Shown here: in pieces, positions 10,003 to 17,003 of the stretch
Layout: each line of letters begins with the position of its first letter
Numbering within the stretch: the stretch's first letter is position 1
Assembly: GCF_018449435.1 (NCBI RefSeq)
Contig: NZ_JAHCMU010000006.1
Location: forward strand, 124,001-188,000
From: Flagellimonas sp. 389
GTDB lineage: Bacteria > Bacteroidota > Bacteroidia > Flavobacteriales > Flavobacteriaceae
Direction: 5' to 3'
DNA length: 64,000 bases
Position numbers and translations under genes: made by a program
Notes under the pieces: generated by a model
The model's input: the letters and a program-made list of their open reading frames with translations, nothing else
Databases searched by the model: none
What the model was told of the DNA's origin: nothing

Positions 10003-10136
10003 AGCCCCTGCTACCGCTAGTCTATGCCTTAAATCCGCAAGTGTGGATTTAATGGCAAAGGGCAACAAAAGCCACGACGATAACATTGTGGTTTTTTGAT
10101 TATTTTACTACCAGTTGTAAACTGCCGGGAGCGTGA
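10003..10136 (+). repeat. Inter-cassette hairpin element, copy B
   Basis: Non-coding stretch between immunity gene 2 and the second orphan tip. It aligns with copy A from GCTACCGCTAGTCT through AATGGCAAAG, the GCCAC hairpin, GATTATTTTAC and AAACTG..GGAGCGTG. Hairpin I is longer here (TTAAATCC, loop, GGATTTAA at about 10029-10052). Hairpin II is at 10067-10096 and hairpin III is CAGTT-GTA-AACTG (about 10113-10125). The gap from 10002 to 10316 holds this element and the tip remnant listed at 10137. Confidence 0.6.
10067..10096 (+). terminator. Terminator-like hairpin II of copy B
   Basis: AAAAGCCACGACG, loop ATAA, CATTGTGGTTTTT. Relative to copy A, one pair has changed G-C to A-T, one G-C has become a G-T wobble, and one pair has become a C-A mismatch. 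The structure is largely retained, followed by a T run. Confidence 0.5.
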
Positions 10137-10271
10137 GAGTTCAATGATTCTGGAACTGACTTCACTGGTAGAATTATACAGTATCATCCAGGTACTCAAA
10201 GACATTTTAACGGTTCTCCTTATTGGAAAGTGAGCAATGGTAAAAAAACGGTACGATTCTTAGCAGATTAA
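10137..10271 (+). pseudogene. Orphan RHS tip remnant 2 (no start codon)
   Basis: A 44-codon open stretch directly after an in-frame TGA, with no usable start codon. It reads EFNDSGTDFTGRIIQYHPG, then HFNGSPYWKVSNGKKTVRF and a stop. This resembles the last 40 residues of a polymorphic-toxin tip (a YHPG, PYWKVS, VRF pattern). The rest of the toxin is missing, so it is probably inactive unless recombined onto a core. A candidate immunity gene follows. Confidence 0.45.
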
Positions 10272-10316
10272 TTATGAATAACAACAAAGAAAAATTGAAA
10301 AAATAGTTTAGAATTA

Positions 10317-10616
10317 ATGGCGATGAATTATGATCAACAAAAGGCAATGTTACCTAATTTTGTGGTAGTTCAAGATGAAGTTATTGCAGATTTTGATGAT
10401 AGTTTTTTATTATTGCCTGAATTAATAGAAAAAAGATACTTGAACAATTCTTGTATTGCTAATATAATAAGATGCCACAATTTAATTGGATTAGTTACAA
10501 GAAATCCTGATAAGGATGCCAAATCATATGAGAAAAATGAAAATCTTTGGAAGAAGATTAGGTTTTTTGCAAAAGATGCATTGGATGAATTGATAAAGGA
10601 AGAAGAAGCCAGTTGA
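10317..10616 (+). CDS. Candidate immunity protein of orphan cassette 2
   Basis: Protein of 99 residues (MAMNYDQQKAMLPNFVVVQ..., LLLPELIEKRYLNNSCIANII...) ending EEEAS; small, probably helical, without signal peptide. It follows the second orphan tip. The start is uncertain: ATG at 10317 or 10323 fits, and another ATG at 10274 opens a different frame that stops after ten codons, so the 5' end may be frameshifted. It is not assigned to a family. The immunity role comes from its place in the cassette train. Confidence 0.5.
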   Translation: MAMNYDQQKAMLPNFVVVQDEVIADFDDSFLLLPELIEKRYLNNSCIANIIRCHNLIGLVTRNPDKDAKSYEKNENLWKKIRFFAKDALDELIKEEEAS

Positions 10617-10626
10617 CTTATTTTTT

Positions 10627-10735
10627 GTTCGTCCTGCTCCGCTAAATTTCATCAAATACGATAGCTTAAGAGTAAGTACTATTTTACAGGAAGCCAGGGC
10701 AACTATGTCGTGGCCTTCTTAGTAGCTTAATTTGC
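10627..10735 (+). repeat. Inter-cassette hairpin element, degraded copy C
   Basis: Non-coding stretch after immunity gene 3, with a CCTGCTCCGCTA block like the start of copies A and B, AAGAGTAAG, an imperfect hairpin II at 10690-10718, and GTAGC...GCTAC as a possible hairpin III (about 10722-10738). It is more divergent than A and B. The rest of the gap to 10909 holds a (GA)9 tract and two weak inverted repeats, and no coding signal. Confidence 0.4.
10690..10718 (+). terminator. Imperfect hairpin II of copy C
   Basis: GAAGCCAGGGCA, loop ACTA, TGTCGTGGCCTTC. It pairs with one bulged C, one G-G mismatch and one G-T wobble. It resembles the hairpins at 9280 and 10067 in position and in the GCCA/TGGC core. 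It has no long T run, so termination is doubtful. Confidence 0.3.
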
Positions 10736-10769
10736 TACCACTGCCTAACTTGATAATCTCATGAGTAGC

Positions 10770-10787
10770 GAGAGAGAGAGAGAGAGA
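10770..10787. repeat. (GA)9 dinucleotide tract
   Basis: Nine perfect GA units in the non-coding spacer upstream of the 142-residue hypothetical gene. Such tracts can slip; here it lies about 120 bases before the start codon, so any effect would be on expression. Confidence 0.8.
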
Positions 10788-10909
10788 ATCCTATCAAAGC
10801 TTGTTCTCATAAGTATAGGTTTTTAGTCTAACTTTAAACTCCACTTGTTATAGACTGGTAGTAGCTGCAAAGCCTTCAGTTAAGGCTATGCAATTAAAAA
10901 TATCATCAG

Positions 10910-11338
10910 ATGAAGAATACATATAGCCTTTCAAACGGTAAAGTATATTTAGTAAAAACTGCTGATGAATGTGTTTCTGACGAATTAATCAAAAAAATGA
11001 ATAATTCTTACCAAAAGGTATTGATCATTAACTCTCTTTCTAAATCTTTTAGCCCAATATTTTTACCCATTTACAAAGCTGAAAAGAAAAAGATTTTAAA
11101 ACAATCTGGGATCAACTCAAAAATAAACCCTACTGATTCAAAATTTTTAAAATTTATTTTAGACGAAGAAATAGTCAATTATGATATCATATTTTTTGGG
11201 TTAACTGCATTGCATTATGAGGGTATTTCTTTCCTAGAAAAATATTCATTAGACTTAGTATATAAAATGGGAAAAACAATTGTTTTAATAGACTATAATA
11301 CAGATTATGATGTAACTTCAATTGATTTATTGACATAG
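10910..11338 (+). CDS. Hypothetical protein, last gene of the RHS cassette train
   Basis: Protein of 142 residues, lysine-rich and AT-rich in codon choice, with no signal peptide (MKNTYSLSNGKVYLVKTADE...). It has alternating hydrophobic strands (KVLIINSLSKSF, YDIIFFGLTALHY, KTIVLIDYNTDYDV) that suggest an alpha/beta fold. I do not recognise a family. Its position between hairpin-element copies C and D makes it another cassette gene, possibly an immunity gene whose toxin tip has been lost. Confidence 0.5.
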   Translation: MKNTYSLSNGKVYLVKTADECVSDELIKKMNNSYQKVLIINSLSKSFSPIFLPIYKAEKKKILKQSGINSKINPTDSKFLKFILDEEIVNYDIIFFGLTALHYEGISFLEKYSLDLVYKMGKTIVLIDYNTDYDVTSIDLLT

Positions 11339-11370
11339 TCTTCTGCTAATAATAAATAGTTTGTAAATAG

Positions 11371-11445
11371 TCCCCCGCTACTGCTAGATTGTATCTAGTG
11401 GGCTCGGCAAGAGTAAAAACCCCAAGACTTGAGTCTTGGGGTTTT
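11371..11445 (+). repeat. Inter-cassette hairpin element, copy D (end of the train)
   Basis: CCCCCGCTACTGCTAG opens the copy. Hairpin I is CTGCTAGAT, loop TGT, ATCTAGTGG (11381-11401), nine pairs including two G-T wobbles. A GGC.AAGAGTAAAA block matches copy A, and hairpin II follows at 11416-11445. Stem I sequences differ from copy A at paired positions while pairing is kept. Confidence 0.55.
11416..11445. terminator. Bidirectional terminator (hairpin II of copy D)
   Basis: Perfect 13-bp stem AAAACCCCAAGAC, loop TTGA, GTCTTGGGGTTTT. It lies between the plus-strand cassette train and the minus-strand phnD-like gene, which stops at 11482, and could serve both. Confidence 0.75.
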
Positions 11446-11481
11446 GTTTGGTTTCAATAAGACATTCTTTGTCTCTAAATG

Positions 11482-12417
11482 TCAATCCTTTTGAAACAAC
11501 TCCAGAATATCATTTAATTCGGTCTTGTTGCCATTGATCATTCTAAAATCATCATAATAACTACCTAATATTGAATGGAATTTTTCGGCCTGCTTAGCCT
11601 CAGACCAACCTTCTTTGATAGCTTCTAAAACTGCACTATTGTTTACATCTAAGTTTAGGAACAAATTGGTTATGGTTTCTTTTTCCAAATCAGTAAAGCT
11701 ATTGTTCAATAAAACCGGCCCTAAAGGTATTTCCTCTGAAGTCCACATTAGTTTATGGGAGTTTAAAAGGGTGGAATCCGCATGGGTCTGTTTAAAATAT
11801 TCGTTGCTCCCAATGGCACAGATATCAGTTTCTCCTTCTATTAATTTTTTAAAAGTTGCTGTGTGGTCTCCACCATATGTTACAGCTTTAAATTGATTTT
11901 CAGGAGATGTAATGCCCAATGAGCTTAAAAATAATCTAGGAACCAGATTGCCAGAGGTTGACCCCTCTGCAACAAACATCATGGTCAGTTTATTAGCATT
12001 GGCTTTTAATGCATCCAAATCCTCAATGATATCGTTTTTGGCCAACAGGACAGTCTTATAATTGTCAATAGCCTCATCCTTAACCTTTAAAGTTGCAATG
12101 GGCTCCATAGTTGTGTTATCCAAAGATAGAAGCAAGTAACCCAATGTATTTATCAATCCAATATCAACCTCATTGGATTTTATCCCGTCAATAAAAGAGG
12201 CAACATCTGGGTAACTCTGAATATGGACCGGCCTTTTTAGAACCTTTTCCAGTTCTTTGGAAAGTGGTGTTAGATTGTTTATCCTATTGTTTGTTGAATA
12301 TGTATACGTTGCAAGTCTTAATGGTTCATCGTTATCTGTACAGCCTACTTGAAAGAAAAGGAACAAGATTGGCAGTAAAACCAAGAGCTTGTTTATAATG
12401 ATATGATATCTTTTCAT
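11482..12417 (-). CDS. PhnD/SsuA-like substrate-binding lipoprotein
   Basis: Protein of 311 residues with a lipoprotein signal (FLFFQVGC, cysteine 26). The mature part begins PLRLATYTYSTNNRINNLTPLSKELEKVL and contains DVASFIDGIKSNEVDIGLINTLGYLL and FVAEGSTSGNLVPRLFL, the pattern of the type-2 periplasmic binding proteins for phosphate, phosphonate or phosphite (PhnD/PtxB class). No permease or ATPase gene lies nearby, so it is an orphan binding protein. It may feed a distant transporter or act as a sensor. The ligand cannot be predicted. Confidence 0.8.
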   Translation of the reverse strand: MKRYHIIINKLLVLLPILFLFFQVGCTDNDEPLRLATYTYSTNNRINNLTPLSKELEKVLKRPVHIQSYPDVASFIDGIKSNEVDIGLINTLGYLLLSLDNTTMEPIATLKVKDEAIDNYKTVLLAKNDIIEDLDALKANANKLTMMFVAEGSTSGNLVPRLFLSSLGITSPENQFKAVTYGGDHTATFKKLIEGETDICAIGSNEYFKQTHADSTLLNSHKLMWTSEEIPLGPVLLNNSFTDLEKETITNLFLNLDVNNSAVLEAIKEGWSEAKQAEKFHSILGSYYDDFRMINGNKTELNDILELFQKD

Positions 12418-12610
12418 TTTAAAAACTATTTTTTAGCGATTCTGTCTGTTCTAACTACTGATTTTGCTTAAAGGTAGCTTAGTTTTTTCTTTTTTCTTCA
12501 ACTATACTGTCTTCTAGATAATGGACTTAAACTTGCTCTTTAAATTTTAAAGCCTTATACCTAAGATAAAAATGAACGTTTCAACATTCATGGCACTTAT
12601 AATTAAGGTA

Positions 12611-13528
12611 TTACCTATTGATTACTTTACTGGATAATAAAGCATGTCTCCCTTTATGGTTGTTTAGTACATAATGCATTCTTTTAATTTGATCATTGGT
12701 AAAAACATTCATGATTTCGTCTTCACTGAAGTTCATGTAATTTGAAATCATAACCATTTCCCCTTCACATCCTAAGAATGTATTTCTCCCAAAAACTGGA
12801 CTATCTACTGCCGGAGTATCCAAACAGTAGTCATTTGTACTACAGACACCGTTTCCCCATGGATGCAACAACCCTAAATAATGCCCTATTTCATGTGTAA
12901 GCGTTCTTCCCAAATTCGCATGACACGCTATGTCCGACTCACCAAAATGTACCGTATTAATTAAGATTCCTTCCGCATCTCCTTTTTTTGGTATTGCCAA
13001 CAAATCTGTTCCTGGTAAATCAGTTTTAGGTCCGGAGGATAATCCTAAAACCAGACAGTTTGCTTCGAGTGGCAAGGGAGTGAGCCATATATTGATATAT
13101 TTATTAGGATTCCAGTAAGCATATTGCGCGTAATGATTTTGATTATATCCCATTTGCTCAACCTCCATTGAGTTCAAGTTTATTCTATTAATTCCATCAA
13201 TAGAATTACCATCGGGGTCTTTTTGTGCCAAGACAAATTCAATTTTAGAATCACCCCCGTTAGGATGTTCATTATAGCCCCTTGTTCCTATTTTCCTTCT
13301 GTAATCGTTGTTAAGTAAGGTAATCTGGTGCATGATCCTTGTACTTGAAAGGTTTCTCCCTTCACCAATAGGTTCACCATTATGGAGTACATGGATTATT
13401 ACAGGTAAATAGAAAATGTCATCCTCATAAAGCTTTGTTGTACCGTCATCTTTGGTACAAGCAAATAGTAGCATGTTTAAAATACCAATACTTAGAATAT
13501 ATTTTATTTTATTCGGATAATAAGTCAT
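12611..13528 (-). CDS. M43-family zinc metalloprotease, secreted lipoprotein
   Basis: Protein of 305 residues with an N-terminal lipobox (NMLLFAC, cysteine 24). It contains the metzincin zinc motif HEIGHYLGLLH at 212-222 and a Met-turn (YMNF) near 264-267, together with the CLDTPA and GCEGEMVMISNYMNFSED segments typical of the pappalysin (M43) family. It probably cleaves proteins outside the cell or in the envelope. Its ATG overlaps the stop of the sterol-desaturase-family gene by four bases (ATGA), so the two are translationally coupled. Confidence 0.88.
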   Translation of the reverse strand: MTYYPNKIKYILSIGILNMLLFACTKDDGTTKLYEDDIFYLPVIIHVLHNGEPIGEGRNLSSTRIMHQITLLNNDYRRKIGTRGYNEHPNGGDSKIEFVLAQKDPDGNSIDGINRINLNSMEVEQMGYNQNHYAQYAYWNPNKYINIWLTPLPLEANCLVLGLSSGPKTDLPGTDLLAIPKKGDAEGILINTVHFGESDIACHANLGRTLTHEIGHYLGLLHPWGNGVCSTNDYCLDTPAVDSPVFGRNTFLGCEGEMVMISNYMNFSEDEIMNVFTNDQIKRMHYVLNNHKGRHALLSSKVINR

Positions 13529-14304
13529 TGTTTAGGTTTTGAAGTAATATCCTTAAAGCGCAGCATTTCCAAGATTCTATTGGAGGCCCCTGAATAAAAT
13601 CCTGTTTCTTTTTCAAAATACCTAGGGTTTTTAAATGTTCCAAAAATCATATCGATCACAGGTAAATCTGTATAATTATAGCCATGAACTCCTTTTGCAT
13701 GATGTAATGAGTGACTTTCTGGCCGTTGGACAATATATCCCAACCATCTTGGCGTTTTGATATTTGCGTGTTGAAAAACCCCTAAAAATGTCAACGCCAG
13801 TATAATTACGGTAATTGCCTGAGGAGCTAGGCCCATTATCAAAGTAAAACTCACCGATCCTACTAAAGATAATCCAATCATATCGTTAATGCTAAACATA
13901 AAAGCACTGGGAACGTCCAAGCGTTCAGCACTGTGGTGCATTTGATGCGATACCCTAAAAAGAAAGTCAGATTTGTGCATACTGATATGCCAACCATATT
14001 GGACGAGTTCAAATAATACCACGCCTATTAGTACCTGAATTGGTATACTCATGGTACTCAAGTCAATTAATTGATAAGAAGCCAAAAAACTATCCCACAA
14101 CAATGGAATATAGGTAGTCAATAGCATGTAGGCCAAAAAGAAAAGCAAGCCTTTTAGTTTCCAAAAACGAATTTTAGGCAATTTTCTGGCAGGAAATAAG
14201 GTTTCCCAGATAAACAAACCTCCAAAAATAGCATAGACGATCAAAGAAATAGGGTCTAGTAGAATTTCCCATGGTGTGGGTAGTTGTTGAATTAAATTTT
14301 CCAT
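13525..14304 (-). CDS. Sterol desaturase/fatty acid hydroxylase family membrane protein
   Basis: Membrane protein of 259 residues with about five hydrophobic segments. It has the histidine clusters of the di-iron hydroxylase superfamily: HISMH (106-110), HQMHH (120-124), H179 and HSLHH (198-202). It would use oxygen to hydroxylate or desaturate a membrane lipid; the substrate is unknown. It sits 80 bases downstream of a Crp-type regulator in the same direction and overlaps the M43 protease gene by four bases. Confidence 0.88.
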   Translation of the reverse strand: MENLIQQLPTPWEILLDPISLIVYAIFGGLFIWETLFPARKLPKIRFWKLKGLLFFLAYMLLTTYIPLLWDSFLASYQLIDLSTMSIPIQVLIGVVLFELVQYGWHISMHKSDFLFRVSHQMHHSAERLDVPSAFMFSINDMIGLSLVGSVSFTLIMGLAPQAITVIILALTFLGVFQHANIKTPRWLGYIVQRPESHSLHHAKGVHGYNYTDLPVIDMIFGTFKNPRYFEKETGFYSGASNRILEMLRFKDITSKPKQ

Positions 14305-14384
14305 ACTCTTAGTTTTTATTTTTTTTGAAACCGCAAACTTACATGCAGTTAAAACCTTAAACTAAAAATTGGACTTGACCTATG

Positions 14385-14948
14385 TTAGGAATTTAGTTTC
14401 TTCCGAATTCTACTTAAGCTCTCCGGATGAATGCCCAAGTATTTCGCAATTTTATTAACCGGAATAGAAGATATATACTGAGGTTGGGTTTTAAACATTT
14501 CAGCATATATCTCTTCCGCTGTTTTAGTCAAAAGTGCTTTTTCCCTATTTGATTTGCGAATGTACGCACCCTCCATTATTTTTCTGCCAAACTTGTTTAT
14601 GCTCAAATCATGTTCATAAGCTTCTATCAAGTCGCTATACTTCACCATTTCCAGTTCGCAATCTATTAAAGCGGTTAATTTCACATCACTTTGAGCTTGT
14701 ATCAAAAAAGATGTTAAGCTGGCTACCATTTCATTTTCAAAAAAGAAATCAATGATTTTTTCTGTCATATAGCTCTTAATGCTCAACTCTACGATTCCCT
14801 TATTTATGAAATAAACCGAGTCTTCTACTTCACCATAATCCGTAATGACAGCACCTTTGCCAAAAATTATCTTTTCAACTGGAAAAGACAACTCATCATA
14901 GGTCTTATTTTCCTTTAAAACAGCATTGTAAAAAGCTAGAAAAGTCAT
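14385..14948 (-). CDS. Crp/Fnr-family transcriptional regulator
   Basis: Protein of 187 residues. The first 120 form a cyclic-nucleotide-binding-like beta roll (GKGAVITDYGEVEDSVYFINKGIVEL), and residues 155-187 form a helix-turn-helix ending IAKYLGIHPESLSRIRKKL, characteristic of Bacteroidota Crp-like regulators. No cysteines arranged as an Fe-S ligand set are visible. It is the first gene of the apparent run with the sterol-desaturase and M43 genes and may control them. Confidence 0.85.
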   Translation of the reverse strand: MTFLAFYNAVLKENKTYDELSFPVEKIIFGKGAVITDYGEVEDSVYFINKGIVELSIKSYMTEKIIDFFFENEMVASLTSFLIQAQSDVKLTALIDCELEMVKYSDLIEAYEHDLSINKFGRKIMEGAYIRKSNREKALLTKTAEEIYAEMFKTQPQYISSIPVNKIAKYLGIHPESLSRIRKKLNS

Positions 14949-15089
14949 TGGGATTTCACATTTTATTTTCCCTATAAATTAATTGAAATAATATAGAAAA
15001 TCAAAAAATGACCATTTTTAGAATCGACAAACATCCTTTTTAAAATGTATAAAACGGTATAAAGAATCTATAGTTGAACAGTGAATCAT

Positions 15090-16862
15090 TCAAGTAATGT
15101 TCATCTTCAGCAACAAAAACGAGGCGTTCATGTTCTTGCAAACGCCATCTTTTAGTTTATAATCAAAATACAGTTCGTTGTTCTCGATTTCGGTTTCGAA
15201 AAAGTAGTTTTTAACGTTTTCCAAGCTATTCGCTATTTTACAAAGACTAAGGTCGTGCGTAGCAATAATTCCCGGTACGCCCATACCTACCAATTTTTCG
15301 ATTAGTTTTTTTGAACCGGCTGCTTTGTCCACACTATTGGTTCCTTTTAAGATTTCATCCAGTATCACCAAATAAGCGTCCTTTTGAAGATGTTCCATAA
15401 TAAATTGCAATCGTGTCAATTCAGAGAAGAAATACGAGCTGTTATCCGTTAGGGAATCGCTCGTACGCATACTTGTCATCAACTTTATGGGCCTGTAAGA
15501 ACTAACTTCTGCACATACAGGCAATCCAACGTTGGACATGAGGACAAACAAAGAAACCGACCTTAAAAACGTACTCTTACCAGCCATATTAGCTCCAGTG
15601 ATAATGAGGAAGTCGCTCCCCTCCAGTAAAAAATCACTGTCCACTCTTTCCTTTTTTGGAATAAGAGGATGTCCCATCGATTTGGCTTTGATCAGCGTAG
15701 TATGGGAACTGGCCAAATCTGGATAGGTAAAGCTTGGGTGATTGTAGGCAAAAGTTGCCAATGTGTTGTAAGCATCAAAAAATGCTACGGTTTCAAACCA
15801 ATGATCCACGACCGCCCGGTTTTCGAGTATCCATTTTTCAATGCGTAAGGAACAGCGTAAATCCCACAAAAAAAGACCATTGCCCAATAAAGCGATAATT
15901 AGGTTGTTTCGATTATCCAAAGCATCCAAGGCCGTAGAAAAAGTTTTGAAAATTTGCGAAGCCTTTGTTTTTCCAGATTCAATTTTTGCCTTTTCCGATT
16001 GTAACAGCGATGACTTGAATTCCCTATGTTCAATTTCATCCAACAATAGGGCATATTGCTGTATGGTCTCTTTGATGCGGCTGGTCTTGGCACTCAAATC
16101 ATTGACCCTTTTTACAAAAAACAAGGTAACTGCCAATCCCAACAAAAACCAGTACAAAACAAACTGAACACCAATAAGTTTTAAACTTGAAGTAGCTATA
16201 ATACCGATTGAAATGATTCCAAAAACGGCGACAATCCATGTAAAGACACTCGGAATAAAAGGTTGATACCCACTAAGCCAACTGGATATCGACTTGCAAG
16301 AAGTCTCACTTTCTATGATTCGGGAAATTGCCGTATACTTTTGCCTCCATTCGGTAAACCCAGAAAGTTCTTTTACCGCTTCTTGCCGCTCCTTAATGCT
16401 ATCAATATCATTAGCGGTCAACAGGCCGACCAAGTATTGTGTCCCTTCCTTTAGTCCCGTTCTGTTCAGGTATTGAAATAGCGACCCTCTTCCGAACAAA
16501 TCAATATCAGAACTAAAAAAATGGGTAGGTTCATTGAATACTTCACCGTCATACCTATCCAAATATGTCCCGTTCCCTATTGCTATCTCTTCCTCATTGA
16601 TTGTTTTTAATGCTTTGTTCAATGTTTGTTCCGCTTTGTGCGCTACATACTTCTTCAATAAAAAAAGAAACAATGAAACACCTATAATAGCTATTGTAGA
16701 GGCCAATATAGCTTGATTAAAAAAAAGATAGACCAAGAAAATAGTTGTCACAAAAACCAACAATCTGAGCATGCTAATGAGGTACAATGACTTTTTATTC
16801 TTTTGAAGCTGAGCTTCAAACATACGCTTACGTTCCTTATAAAAAGAGATGGGGTCTTCCAT
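15090..16862 (-). CDS. Membrane-anchored MutS-type ATPase
   Basis: Protein of 590 residues. The N-terminal part has transmembrane segments: a pair around 29-70 and another pair near 205-250. A helical lever region follows (about 270-400), then a MutS C-terminal ATPase with Walker A GANMAGKST (423-431), Walker B LVILDE (about 497-502) and ATHD (534-537). The mismatch-binding and connector domains of true MutS are absent. This belongs to the short 'MutS-related' proteins common in Bacteroidota, whose role is not known to me; DNA repair should not be assumed. Confidence 0.85.
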   Translation of the reverse strand: MEDPISFYKERKRMFEAQLQKNKKSLYLISMLRLLVFVTTIFLVYLFFNQAILASTIAIIGVSLFLFLLKKYVAHKAEQTLNKALKTINEEEIAIGNGTYLDRYDGEVFNEPTHFFSSDIDLFGRGSLFQYLNRTGLKEGTQYLVGLLTANDIDSIKERQEAVKELSGFTEWRQKYTAISRIIESETSCKSISSWLSGYQPFIPSVFTWIVAVFGIISIGIIATSSLKLIGVQFVLYWFLLGLAVTLFFVKRVNDLSAKTSRIKETIQQYALLLDEIEHREFKSSLLQSEKAKIESGKTKASQIFKTFSTALDALDNRNNLIIALLGNGLFLWDLRCSLRIEKWILENRAVVDHWFETVAFFDAYNTLATFAYNHPSFTYPDLASSHTTLIKAKSMGHPLIPKKERVDSDFLLEGSDFLIITGANMAGKSTFLRSVSLFVLMSNVGLPVCAEVSSYRPIKLMTSMRTSDSLTDNSSYFFSELTRLQFIMEHLQKDAYLVILDEILKGTNSVDKAAGSKKLIEKLVGMGVPGIIATHDLSLCKIANSLENVKNYFFETEIENNELYFDYKLKDGVCKNMNASFLLLKMNIT

Positions 16863-17003
16863 AAAAATTTGCTAAATAATAGCGTTAGGGTTACAAACCA
16901 AACTTATGATTATTTCGGTGCGCTAAGATAAAATCTAAATTCCAACCTTTTCCCATTTAGTTTTGATATTCATATTTATATGGATTAGACCTAAATTTAC
17001 AGT

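Noticed and set aside
12418..12610. Terminator near 12540 (CTTTAAA...TTTAAAG)
   Set aside because: The palindrome is pure A/T with a one-base loop and no T run, so it is unlikely to terminate.
15090..16862. Canonical mismatch repair gene mutS
   Set aside because: The mismatch-binding and connector domains are missing and membrane helices are present.
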